NCBI RefSeq assembly: GCF_013761175.1
Contig: NZ_JACDUR010000004.1
Location: 310,001-374,000 of the forward strand
Reading direction: 5' to 3'
Length of the DNA: 64,000 nt
Source: Nonomuraea soli
Lineage (GTDB): Bacteria; Actinomycetota; Actinomycetes; Streptosporangiales; Streptosporangiaceae
The notes under the pieces were generated by a model that searched no databases, was not told the DNA's origin, and saw only the letters and a program-made list of their open reading frames with translations. Positions 15,532-23,432 of this stretch are shown here, piece by piece. Each line of letters begins with the position of its first letter. Within the stretch, counting starts at the first letter, position 1. Made by a program: the position numbers and the translations under genes.

Positions 15532-16650
15532 ATGACGAGCGCTGATGACAGAAATTCATTCCCCAAGGGAATGAAATCTGCCCTGGTGGCCGAACGCCTC
15601 CGCGAGGAGATCGCCTCCGGCCGCTGGCCGGTCGGTATGCGCCTGCCCACCGAACCGCACCTGGCCGAGACCTACGCCGTGGGGCTCAACACGGTCCGGC
15701 GCGCGGTGGGAATCCTGGTCGCGGAGGGCGTCGTGGACCGCCGCCAGGGTTCGGGCACCTACGTGACGGCCATCCCCGCTCGCAGCGCGGGCAGCGGGCA
15801 CCTCGTCGGGGTCCTGGTGCCCTCGACCTCCTACTACTACCCGCGGGTGATCGAGGGCATCGAGCGGGTGCTGGCGGCGGCCGGCGCGGGCGTCATCCTG
15901 GCCAGCTCGGAGTACCGCCCCCACCTGGAGGGCGAGCGCGTCGCCAGGCTGCTCGACAGCGGCGCCCAAGGGCTGATCCTGGTGCCGAACCTGCACGTCA
16001 TGGACGATCCGCAGGCCCACGTCGACTCCCTGCGCGAGCTGCCCGTGCCGTACATCCTGGCCGAGCGCCGCCCGCCGAGCCCGGATCCCGACGACCCGAC
16101 CTCCTACGTGGTCACCAACCACGCGGGCGGTGTGTACGCCGCGATGCGGCACCTGGTCCGGCTCGGGCACACCCGGATCGGCCACCTGGGCAGGGTCAGG
16201 ACCGGCACCGGGAAGATCATCACGGACGGCTACGAGCGGGCCGTCCAAGGTCTGGGCACCACCCGGATCCCCGAGGCGATCGTCGCCCACGAGGAGTGGG
16301 CCCCCGACGGCATCTTCGAGTTCGCCCGCGCCTGCCGCGACAACCAGGTCACCGCCGTGTTCTGCCACGGCGATCGCGACGCCGCGACCCTGCTGGCCAG
16401 CGCGCGCAGGCTCGGCATGCGCGTGCCCGACGACCTGGCCCTGGTCACCTACGACGACGAGGTGGCCGAACTGGGCGACCCGCCGCTCACCGCGGTGGCG
16501 CCCCCGAAGGGCGAGCTCGGCGCGCTGGCGGCCGAGCTGCTGCTGCGGCGCCTGACCACCGGGCCCACCGTGCCTCCGCACCGGGTCGAGCTGCAGCCCC
16601 GCCTGATCGTCCGCGCCTCCTGCGGCGCGACGGTCACCTCTCAGCACTGA
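15532..16650 (+). CDS. GntR-HTH/LacI-sensor transcriptional regulator
   Basis: 372 residues from the ATG at 15532. A winged GntR-type HTH (about 14-80) shows 'LVAERLREEIASGRWPVGMR', 'LPTEPHLAETYAVGLNTVRR' and 'VDRRQGSGTYV'. It is followed by a LacI/periplasmic-binding-protein-like ligand domain (about 85-370), with 'LVGVLVPSTSYYYPRVIEGI', 'HLVRLGHTRIGHLGRV' and 'VPDDLALVTYDDEVAE'. AraR of Bacillus has this architecture and responds to sugars. It lies divergent to the enolase-superfamily gene and 19 bp upstream of the ABC importer, so it is the likely local regulator of the island. ATGs at 15520 and 15571 are alternative starts. Confidence 0.88.
   Translation: MTSADDRNSFPKGMKSALVAERLREEIASGRWPVGMRLPTEPHLAETYAVGLNTVRRAVGILVAEGVVDRRQGSGTYVTAIPARSAGSGHLVGVLVPSTSYYYPRVIEGIERVLAAAGAGVILASSEYRPHLEGERVARLLDSGAQGLILVPNLHVMDDPQAHVDSLRELPVPYILAERRPPSPDPDDPTSYVVTNHAGGVYAAMRHLVRLGHTRIGHLGRVRTGTGKIITDGYERAVQGLGTTRIPEAIVAHEEWAPDGIFEFARACRDNQVTAVFCHGDRDAATLLASARRLGMRVPDDLALVTYDDEVAELGDPPLTAVAPPKGELGALAAELLLRRLTTGPTVPPHRVELQPRLIVRASCGATVTSQH
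15555..15575. promoter_or_regulatory. Perfect inverted repeat, candidate operator of the catabolic island
   Basis: TTCATTCCC (15555-15563) and GGGAATGAA (15567-15575) flank a 3-nt centre. The repeat sits about 24-44 nt downstream of the predicted start of the regulator transcript, where a bound repressor would block elongation. Related half-words (GAATGAA) occur near 15435 in the divergent direction. GntR/LacI proteins bind such symmetric sites, so autoregulation is likely; this is inference. Confidence 0.55.
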
Positions 16651-16669
16651 ACGGAAAGGATCACCCCCC

Positions 16670-17968
16670 ATGCGAGCAAGGACCCCCGCCGCCCTGATCG
16701 CGCTCCTGGCCATGGCCGCCTGCGGCAGCGGGCCGGCCGCCGAGAGCGACGGCAGGACCACCATCACCCTTGGCTACTACGCCGAGGCGGGAGGCCCCGC
16801 CGACGGCACGATGCGCAAGCTCGTGGCCGACTTCATGAAGGCCAACCCCACCGTCAACGTCAAGATCGAGTCGGCGGCCTACGACGAGTTCTACACGCGC
16901 CTGCGCACCCAGCTGGCCGGTCGCAAGGCCCCCGACGTGTGGCTCTCGGACGGCGCGCTCGTCCAGGAGTACGCCGGCCGCAAGAGCCTGCGCGACCTGA
17001 ACGACCTGGCCAAGAGCCTCAACGCCGACGACTACTACGGCATCGACCTGATCAGGAAGTCCGACCCCCAGGGCAGGCTCTTCGGCTTCCCGCAGGGCGC
17101 CCAGACGGCCGTGCTCTTCTACAACCGGACGATGTTCAAGCAGGCGGGCCTCGCCGAGCCGACCGGCGAGTGGACCTACGACGACCTGATGGCCGCGGCG
17201 AAGAAGCTAACCAAGGACACCAACGGCGACGGCAAGCCCGACGTGTACGGCTTCCGCAGCTACTCCAAGAGTTTCACCGAGAGCTGGTGGCCCCTGGTCA
17301 AGGCCTTCGGCGGCGACATCCTCGACGACGGCGGCAAGGTCGCCGTCGACTCCCAGCCCGCCCGCGACGGCCTGAACTGGATGCTCAAGGCCATGCACGA
17401 GGAGAAGGTCTCGCCCGACGTGGTGACGACCGACGCCCTCGGCGGCTCCCAGACGCTCTTCCCCAGCGGCGTCGTGGCGATGCAACTGGGCATCTACGCC
17501 CGCATCCAGACCGCCGCCCAGGGCGACATCGACTTCGGGGTCGCCCCGATGCCCAAGGGCCCCGGCGGCAAGCGCGGCGAGATCGCCAACATCAACTCCT
17601 GGGTGATCAACAGCGCCTCCGCCGACCCGCAGGCCAAGGCCGCCTGGAAGTGGATCGAGTTCTTCAGCGGCGAGGGCCCGCAGACCGCCTGGACGCAGAT
17701 CGGCGAGGCCGTGCCGATCAACAAGAAGGTCGCCGCCTCGCCCGCCTTCCTGGAGCCGGGCAAGCCTCCGGCGGGCCGCCAGGTCTTCCTCGACGCGCTG
17801 GCCGTCGCCGACGACCTCGGGCTGAACCCGGTGTGGAGCGAGTACACCGGCGCGCTGGCCAAGCCGATCACCTCGGCCCTGTCGAAGGAGGTGCCGGTGG
17901 ACGCCGCACTCAAGACCGCCCAGGCCGACGCCCAGGCGGCGATCGACCGGTTCACCCCCGGTGGCTAG
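16670..17968 (+). CDS. Sugar ABC transporter substrate-binding lipoprotein (family 1)
   Basis: 432 residues. Lipoprotein signal with lipobox 'LAMAAC' (Cys 19). The mature protein is a type 1 extracellular solute-binding protein of the MalE/UgpB kind: 'TTITLGYYAEAGGPADGTMR', 'APDVWLSDGALVQEY', 'LFGFPQGAQTAVLFYNRTMF' and 'GEIANINSWVINS'. It would capture a saccharide outside the membrane for the two permeases that follow (8-bp overlap). The start is the ATG at 16670, preceded by GGAAAGGA. The ligand is inferred from neighbours to be an oligosaccharide released by the two lyases downstream. Confidence 0.9.
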   Translation: MRARTPAALIALLAMAACGSGPAAESDGRTTITLGYYAEAGGPADGTMRKLVADFMKANPTVNVKIESAAYDEFYTRLRTQLAGRKAPDVWLSDGALVQEYAGRKSLRDLNDLAKSLNADDYYGIDLIRKSDPQGRLFGFPQGAQTAVLFYNRTMFKQAGLAEPTGEWTYDDLMAAAKKLTKDTNGDGKPDVYGFRSYSKSFTESWWPLVKAFGGDILDDGGKVAVDSQPARDGLNWMLKAMHEEKVSPDVVTTDALGGSQTLFPSGVVAMQLGIYARIQTAAQGDIDFGVAPMPKGPGGKRGEIANINSWVINSASADPQAKAAWKWIEFFSGEGPQTAWTQIGEAVPINKKVAASPAFLEPGKPPAGRQVFLDALAVADDLGLNPVWSEYTGALAKPITSALSKEVPVDAALKTAQADAQAAIDRFTPGG

Positions 17969-18833
17969 CCTCAGGGACCGGTTGTGGGCCACCCTGTTCG
18001 CCTCGCCGTACCTCGCTCATCTGATCCTGCTGACGGCCTGGCCGGTGCTTGCGCTGGCCTACCTCAGCTTCACCGACTACGACACGGTGTCCGACCCGGA
18101 GTGGGTCGGGCTGGACAACTACACACGGCTGCTGGGTGACGAGGCCTTCTGGTCCAGTCTGGGCAACACCGGGGTGTTCGCCCTGCTCTACGTGCCCGCC
18201 CAGACCGTGCTGGCGCTCGTGCTGGCCGTGGCGCTGAACCAGAAGATCCGCTTCATCCCGCTGCTGCGCGGCGCGTACTTCGTTCCGGTCGTCTCCTCGT
18301 GGGTGGTCATCGCCTACGTCGCCGACTCGGTCTTCAACCCGCGCACCGGCTCGGCCAACACCGTGCTCGGCTGGTTCGGGATCGACCCGCAGGCGTGGCT
18401 GAACAGCCCGGCGCTGGTCATCCCGACCCTGGCGGCGGTGGCCGTGTGGAAGGGCGTCGGCTACATGATGGTGCTCTTCCTGGCCGCCCTCCAGGCGATC
18501 CCGCAGGAACGCTACGAGGCGGCCATGGTCGACGGCGGCAACGCCTGGCACCGCTTCCGCCACATCACCGTGCCGGGCGTCTCCGGCACGACCTTCCTGG
18601 TGCTGGTGCTCTCCACGATCACCACGCTGCAGGCCTTCGAGCAGGTCTACGTCATGACCGACGGCGGCCCGAGCGGGGCCAGCGAGCTGACCGTGCTCTA
18701 CATGTACCGGCAGGGCTTCCAGTTCTTCCAGCTCGGCTACGCGGCGGCGATCGCCTGGGTGCTGTTCGCGATCATCCTGCTCTTCACGCTCGTCCAGCTG
18801 TGGTTGCAGAGGCGGTGGGTGCACTATGCCTAA
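17961..18833 (+). CDS. Carbohydrate ABC transporter permease (MalF type)
   Basis: 290 residues, six membrane segments, with the inner-membrane coupling motif 'EAAMVDGGNAWHRFRHITVP' (EAA loop) near residue 190. It starts with GTG at 17961, overlapping the binding-protein gene, and ends overlapping the next permease by 8 bp. It forms the channel together with the MalG-type partner. No ATP-binding subunit is encoded in this window; actinomycetes commonly energise such importers with the shared ATPase MsiK, encoded elsewhere. Confidence 0.93.
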   Translation: MASLRDRLWATLFASPYLAHLILLTAWPVLALAYLSFTDYDTVSDPEWVGLDNYTRLLGDEAFWSSLGNTGVFALLYVPAQTVLALVLAVALNQKIRFIPLLRGAYFVPVVSSWVVIAYVADSVFNPRTGSANTVLGWFGIDPQAWLNSPALVIPTLAAVAVWKGVGYMMVLFLAALQAIPQERYEAAMVDGGNAWHRFRHITVPGVSGTTFLVLVLSTITTLQAFEQVYVMTDGGPSGASELTVLYMYRQGFQFFQLGYAAAIAWVLFAIILLFTLVQLWLQRRWVHYA

Positions 18834-19638
18834 GCGCCTGGCCTACCTGGTGCTCGTCGCGGGGGCCGCGGTCATGCTGCTGCCGTTCCTCGCCTCGTTG
18901 TTCAACTCGCTCAAGACCTACGCCGACTACATCGCCGTGCCGCCGGGCTTCCTGCCCGACCCGTTCGAGTGGTCGAACTGGACGCAGGTCTGGGAGCGGG
19001 CGCCGTTCGGCGTCTACGCGGCCAACAGCCTGCTGATCGCCTCGCTGGCGGCCTTCGGCAACGTGCTGAGCAGCGCGATGGTCGGTCACGCGCTGGCCAG
19101 GATGAAGCTGCCCGCCCGCGGCGCGCTCCTGACGGCCGCCCTGGCGACCATGATGCTGCCGACCGTCGTCACGATCATCCCGTCGTTCATCCTGTTCCGC
19201 GAGTTCGGCTGGCTCGACACGTTCCTGCCGCTGATCGTGCCGTTCTGGCTGGCCACGCCGTTCGGGATCTTCCTGATGCGGCAGAGCTTCCTGGCCGTGC
19301 CCAAGGAGTTCGAGGAGGCCGCGACCATCGACGGCGCTGGTCCGTGGCGGGTGTTCACGAGGATCCACCTGCCGCTGGTCAAGCCGGCCCTGGCCACGCT
19401 GACCGTGTTCACCTTCATGAGCTCGTGGGGCGCGGTCCTGGAGCCGACCGTCTACCTCACCTCGCCCGACAAGCTCACCCTGCCGATCGGGGTGATGGGC
19501 CTGCGCGGCCAGTTCGTCGGCAACGACCAGCTCGTCACGGCGGCGGCGCTCATGTCGCTGCTGCCGATTCTCGTGCTCTTCCTCATCGCCCAGCGCTATT
19601 TCGTGCGCGGAGCGATGGCCGCCGGCCTCAAAGGCTGA
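18826..19638 (+). CDS. Carbohydrate ABC transporter permease (MalG type)
   Basis: 270 residues with six membrane segments. The EAA motif is 'EEAATIDGAGPWRVFTRIHL' (about residues 165-185), followed by 'LVKPALATLTVFTFMSSWG', characteristic of MalG-type subunits. The start ATG at 18826 lies inside the end of the preceding permease gene, so the two are translationally coupled. It is the third gene of a binding protein-permease-permease set with no ATPase gene. Confidence 0.93.
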   Translation: MPKRLAYLVLVAGAAVMLLPFLASLFNSLKTYADYIAVPPGFLPDPFEWSNWTQVWERAPFGVYAANSLLIASLAAFGNVLSSAMVGHALARMKLPARGALLTAALATMMLPTVVTIIPSFILFREFGWLDTFLPLIVPFWLATPFGIFLMRQSFLAVPKEFEEAATIDGAGPWRVFTRIHLPLVKPALATLTVFTFMSSWGAVLEPTVYLTSPDKLTLPIGVMGLRGQFVGNDQLVTAAALMSLLPILVLFLIAQRYFVRGAMAAGLKG

Positions 19639-19655
19639 TCTAAGGAGATTGTTCA

Positions 19656-20627
19656 GTGCACACCAACGAGCCTTTCCGGCTCGGGATCATCGGTTCCGGC
19701 ATCGTCGCCGCCCTCCACGTCAAGGCGGCCCGCACGCTGCCCCAGGTCGAGGTGGCGGCGGTCTGCGACATCCGGACCGACGCGGCCGAAGCCATGGCCG
19801 CCGACGCGGGGGCGGCCGCCTACCCGGGGCATCGCGAGATGCTCGCGGCGGAGCGGCTGGACGGCGTCATCGTGACCTCGCCGCACACGCTGCACGCCCA
19901 GCAGACCCTGGACGTGGCGGCTGCGGGCGTGCACGTGCTGGTCGAAAAGCCCATGGGGACCTCGGTCGAGGACTGCACGGCCATGATCGAGGCTTGCCGT
20001 ACGGCCGGCGTGACACTCGCCGTGGGCCACGTCATGCGGTTCAGCGAGACCGCCAGGATGGCCGAGAAGGTCGTCTCCTCCGGCGAGCTCGGCCCTGTCA
20101 GGGCGATCACCCACCGGCGTTCCGCCCGCTACAGCCGCGACTCGCGTCCCGCCTGGTTCTTCGACCCGGCGCTGGCCGGGGGCGGGATCGTGATGAACGT
20201 CGGCACCCACGGCCTGGACCGCATCCAGTGGCTGGGCGGCGGCGAGATCGAGACCGTCCACGCCCACGTGTGGCACCGGGGCGGGCTGGAGATCGAGACC
20301 GACGCCATCGGGGTGGCCGAGCTGTCGAGCGGGGTCAAGGCGGGCTTCACCTTCACCACGGCCGCCGTGCCGTACACGGACGAGACCCTCGTGCTCTGCG
20401 AGGACGGTTCGCTGCGCTGGTCGGCCACCGAGGGCCTGTGGGTCAGCAGGGACGGCGAGGCGGAGGCCCGGCTCGCCGACCCCGACGAGGAGACCGCCGA
20501 CGCCTTCGCGGCGCAGCTCGCCGCCTTCGTCGAGTCGTGCAGGACCGGCACGTCCCCGGCCGTCACCGGAGAGTACGGCAGGCAGGTGGTCTCCACCGTG
20601 CTGGCGATCTACGAGGCGGGGTCATGA
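19656..20627 (+). CDS. Gfo/Idh/MocA family NAD(P)-dependent oxidoreductase
   Basis: 323 residues from a GTG at 19656 (AAGGAG 10 nt upstream). N-terminal Rossmann fold with 'LGIIGSGIVAALHVKAA', then the family's catalytic 'VLVEKPMGTSVEDC' (EKP motif, about residue 95). The C-terminal domain has 'GGGIVMNVGTHGLDRIQWLG' with the conserved His. Family members oxidise or reduce sugars and inositols, or catalyse aldose-aldose redox. In this island it probably modifies a released uronate or anhydro-sugar. The stop overlaps the next ATG (ATGA). Confidence 0.88.
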   Translation: MHTNEPFRLGIIGSGIVAALHVKAARTLPQVEVAAVCDIRTDAAEAMAADAGAAAYPGHREMLAAERLDGVIVTSPHTLHAQQTLDVAAAGVHVLVEKPMGTSVEDCTAMIEACRTAGVTLAVGHVMRFSETARMAEKVVSSGELGPVRAITHRRSARYSRDSRPAWFFDPALAGGGIVMNVGTHGLDRIQWLGGGEIETVHAHVWHRGGLEIETDAIGVAELSSGVKAGFTFTTAAVPYTDETLVLCEDGSLRWSATEGLWVSRDGEAEARLADPDEETADAFAAQLAAFVESCRTGTSPAVTGEYGRQVVSTVLAIYEAGS

Positions 20628-21388
20628 GGGCGGCGTTCAGCACGCTCGGCTGCCCCGGCGCCCCGGTCGAGCAGGTCATCGCGTACGGCTTCCCGGGCGT
20701 GGAGCTGCGCTGCGCGACGGGCGAGCTGCTGCCGCCCGACGCCTCCGACCGTACGGCCAGGCGTGTCGGCTCCCGGCTGGCCGAAGCGGGCGTGCAGGTC
20801 GTGTGCCTGGCGACGTACGTCCAGGCGGGCATCCCCGACGACGGCGTGGAGGAGTCGCTGGCACGCCACATCGAGCTGGCCGACCAGGTGGGCGCCTCCT
20901 TCGTCCGGGTCTTCGGCGGCGAGCCCGGCGACCCCGGCGTGGCCGCCAGGGCGGCGGCACGGCTCGCCGCCTGCGTCCCCGCGGCACAGGAGGCAGGGGT
21001 GACGGTGCTGCTGGAGACGCACGACGCCTTCCTCACCGGGCGGGCGGTCGCAGGCGTGCTCGACCTGGTCGCCTCACCGTCGGTGGGGGCGTTGTGGGAC
21101 GTGGTCAACCCGTGGCGGGCGGGGGAGCCGCTCGCCGACACCGCCGACCTGCTGCGCCCCTGGTTACGGCACGCGCAGGTCAAGGACGTGGCCTCCACCG
21201 GCGAACTGGCGCCCGTGGTGCCCGGCACGGGCGCGGTGCCGCTGGAGGCCTTCATGGCCGAGCTGGGCCGCATCGGCTACGACGGCTGGGTCTCCCTGGA
21301 GTGGGAGGCCGCCTGGTACCCGCAGGCTCCCGCGCTCGACGAGGCGCTCCCGGCCTTCCGCGCGCTGATGAGGGAGCGGGTGCGATGA
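20624..21388 (+). CDS. Sugar phosphate isomerase/epimerase (AP endonuclease 2-like TIM barrel)
   Basis: 254 residues, TIM-barrel fold of the xylose-isomerase-like superfamily. Metal and acid/base positions are visible as 'GVELRCATGE', 'VTVLLETHDAFLTG', 'GALWDVVNPW', 'RHAQVKDV' and 'YDGWVSLEWEAAW'. Such proteins isomerise or epimerise keto- and aldo-sugars and often stand beside Gfo/Idh/MocA genes, as here (ATGA overlaps on both sides). A role in rearranging the imported sugar is likely; substrate is unknown. Confidence 0.85.
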   Translation: MRAAFSTLGCPGAPVEQVIAYGFPGVELRCATGELLPPDASDRTARRVGSRLAEAGVQVVCLATYVQAGIPDDGVEESLARHIELADQVGASFVRVFGGEPGDPGVAARAAARLAACVPAAQEAGVTVLLETHDAFLTGRAVAGVLDLVASPSVGALWDVVNPWRAGEPLADTADLLRPWLRHAQVKDVASTGELAPVVPGTGAVPLEAFMAELGRIGYDGWVSLEWEAAWYPQAPALDEALPAFRALMRERVR

Positions 21389-22395
21389 ACACGGTCGCCG
21401 AGCTCCGCGACGCCCTGTCCACCCCCTCGCCGGAGGTCGTCGAGAGCCTGGCACGCGGCGAGGGCGACATCATGCTCCTCGGCGTCGGCGGCAAGATCGG
21501 CCCCGAGCTCGCGGTGATGGCCAGGAAGGCGCTCGACCTGGCGGGAAGCCGGGCCCGGGTCATCGGTGTGGCCCGCGGCCTGCCGGACGACACCGACCTC
21601 TACCTGAAGCGGGCGGGCGTGCTCGTCGAGCGCGCCGACCTGATGACCGGCCTGCACCGCCTGCCCGACGCCTCCCGCGTCGTCTATCTCGCCGGCCGCA
21701 AGTTCGGCACCTCAGGGGCCGAGCACGGCACCTGGGCGCTCAACACCTACCTGCCCGGCCGGGTCATGGAGCGCTTCCCGCACAGCCGCGTCGTGGCCTT
21801 CTCCACCGGCAACGTCTACCCGCTGGTCCCGGTCACCAGCGGCGGCGCCGACGAGGACACCCCGCCGGGCCCCGTCGGCGAGTACGCCGCCTCCTGCCTG
21901 GGCCGCGAGCGGATCATCGAGCACTTCTCCAGAGCCAACGGCACCCCCGCGGCGATCGTCCGCCTCAACTACGCGGTCGAGGCCCGCTACGGGGTGCTGC
22001 TGGAGCTGGCCACGGCCGTGCACCGGGGAGACCCCGTCGACCTGGCCACCGGCAACGTCAACGTCGTCTGGCAGGGCGACGTGAACGCCACGACGCTCCG
22101 GCTGTTCGAGCACTGCGCGGCTCCGCCGTACGTGCTCAACGTGGCAGGACCGGAGACCGCCTCCGTGCGCTGGCTGGCCCGGCAACTCGCCGCCCGGCTC
22201 GGCACCGAGGCCCGCTTCACCGGCTCGGAGGAGCCCACGGCGCTGCTGTCCAACGCCGCACGCTGCGCCGCGCTCTTCGGCCATCCCACCGTCCCGCTGC
22301 ACCGGCTGCTGGACCTGACCGCCGACTGGGTGCGGTCAGGGGCGGCCGTCCACGGCAAGGACACCCACTTCCAGGAACGAGAAGGACGCTACTGA
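21385..22395 (+). CDS. NAD-dependent epimerase/dehydratase-like protein (extended SDR, atypical active site)
   Basis: 336 residues. The nucleotide-binding loop is 'IMLLGVGGKIGPELAVMARK' (GxGGxxG-like), then 'VVYLAGRKFG', 'VVAFSTGNVYP' (Ser/Thr position) and the active-site Tyr in 'GEYAASCLGRE'. Where extended SDRs have YxxxK, this protein has YAASC, so the catalytic Lys is replaced by Cys. 'IVRLNYAVEARYGVLLELA' and 'LNVAGPETASVRWLA' fit the rest of the fold. It could work by a different mechanism or be a binding or structural member of the pathway. Coupled by ATGA to the isomerase and by TGATG to the DapA-like gene. Confidence 0.8.
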   Translation: MNTVAELRDALSTPSPEVVESLARGEGDIMLLGVGGKIGPELAVMARKALDLAGSRARVIGVARGLPDDTDLYLKRAGVLVERADLMTGLHRLPDASRVVYLAGRKFGTSGAEHGTWALNTYLPGRVMERFPHSRVVAFSTGNVYPLVPVTSGGADEDTPPGPVGEYAASCLGRERIIEHFSRANGTPAAIVRLNYAVEARYGVLLELATAVHRGDPVDLATGNVNVVWQGDVNATTLRLFEHCAAPPYVLNVAGPETASVRWLARQLAARLGTEARFTGSEEPTALLSNAARCAALFGHPTVPLHRLLDLTADWVRSGAAVHGKDTHFQEREGRY

Positions 22396-23432
22396 TGCCG
22401 GCCATCCTGGCACCCCCCGCGGAACGCACCCTGCTCGAAGGCGTCATCATCCCCGCACACCCCCTCGTCATCACCTCCGGCGGCACGCTCGACGAGCGCC
22501 GCCAGCGGGCGCTGACCCGCTACTACCTCGACGCCGGAGCGGGCGGGCTCGCCGTCGGCGTGCACACCACCCAGTTCGGCATCCGCGGCGCGGGGCTCCT
22601 GGAGCCCGTGCTCGCCCTGGCCGCCGACGAGGCGGCCGGCCGCGCCCCCGTGCTGGTCGCGGGCGTGGCGGGCGGTACGGCCCAGGCCGTGTGCGAGGCC
22701 GCCCTGGCCGCCTCCCTCGGCTACGACCTGGCCATGGTCATCCTGCGCGGCCTGGACCACCTGTCCGACCGCGAGCTGGTCGCCCACCTGGCCGAGGTCG
22801 GCGAGGTGCTGCCGCTGTGCGGCTTCTACCTGCAGCCGGCCGTCGGCGGCCGGGTCCTCGGCGTGGACTTCTGGCGCGAGGTGGCCCAGCTGCCCGCCCT
22901 GCGCGCGGTGAAGATCGCCCCGTTCGACCGCTACCGCACCCTCGACGTGGTCCGCGCGGTGTGCGAGTCGGGGCGGGCCGACGAGATCGCCCTCTACACG
23001 GGCAACGACGACAACATCCTGGTCGACCTGCTCACGGAGTACTCCGTGGGAGACGTCACCAAGCGCATCGTCGGCGGGCTGCTCGGCCAGACGGCCGTGT
23101 GGACACGCCGCGCGGTGGAGCTGCTGAAGCTGGCCCACGAGGCGGTCAGGACCGGGCGCGTCGACAACTCGCTGCTCACCCTGGCCGCCCAGCTCACCGA
23201 CGCCAACGGCGCCGTCTTCGACGTGGCCAACGGCTTCGCCGGCTGCATCGCGGGCGTCCACGAGATCCTGCGGCGCCAGGGACTGCTGGCCGAGGTCAGG
23301 CTCCTGGACCCGGAAGAAGGGCTCTCGCCCGGCCAGGCCGCCGAGCTCGACCGCGTCATCGCCGCCTACCCGCAACTCCTGGACGACGAGTTCGTCGCCC
23401 GCCACCGTGACGCGTGGCTGGCGGCGGCATGA
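22395..23432 (+). CDS. Dihydrodipicolinate synthase (DapA)/N-acetylneuraminate lyase-family aldolase
   Basis: 345 residues, TIM barrel. The Schiff-base Lys is in 'LRAVKIAPFDRYRTLDVV' (about residue 173); the Tyr expected upstream is in 'LCGFYLQPAVGG'; 'GGTLDERRQRALTRYYLDAG' corresponds to the family N-terminus. Because it lies in a sugar-utilisation operon it is more likely a 2-keto-3-deoxy-sugar-acid aldolase or dehydratase than the lysine-pathway enzyme. The C-terminal stretch after residue 290 is longer than in classic DapA. Overlaps its neighbours by 1 and 4 bp. Confidence 0.83.
   Translation: MPAILAPPAERTLLEGVIIPAHPLVITSGGTLDERRQRALTRYYLDAGAGGLAVGVHTTQFGIRGAGLLEPVLALAADEAAGRAPVLVAGVAGGTAQAVCEAALAASLGYDLAMVILRGLDHLSDRELVAHLAEVGEVLPLCGFYLQPAVGGRVLGVDFWREVAQLPALRAVKIAPFDRYRTLDVVRAVCESGRADEIALYTGNDDNILVDLLTEYSVGDVTKRIVGGLLGQTAVWTRRAVELLKLAHEAVRTGRVDNSLLTLAAQLTDANGAVFDVANGFAGCIAGVHEILRRQGLLAEVRLLDPEEGLSPGQAAELDRVIAAYPQLLDDEFVARHRDAWLAAA

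Noticed and set aside
22395..23432. DapA for lysine biosynthesis
   Set aside because: Operon context, atypical Tyr region and long C-terminus point to a sugar-acid aldolase or dehydratase of the same superfamily.
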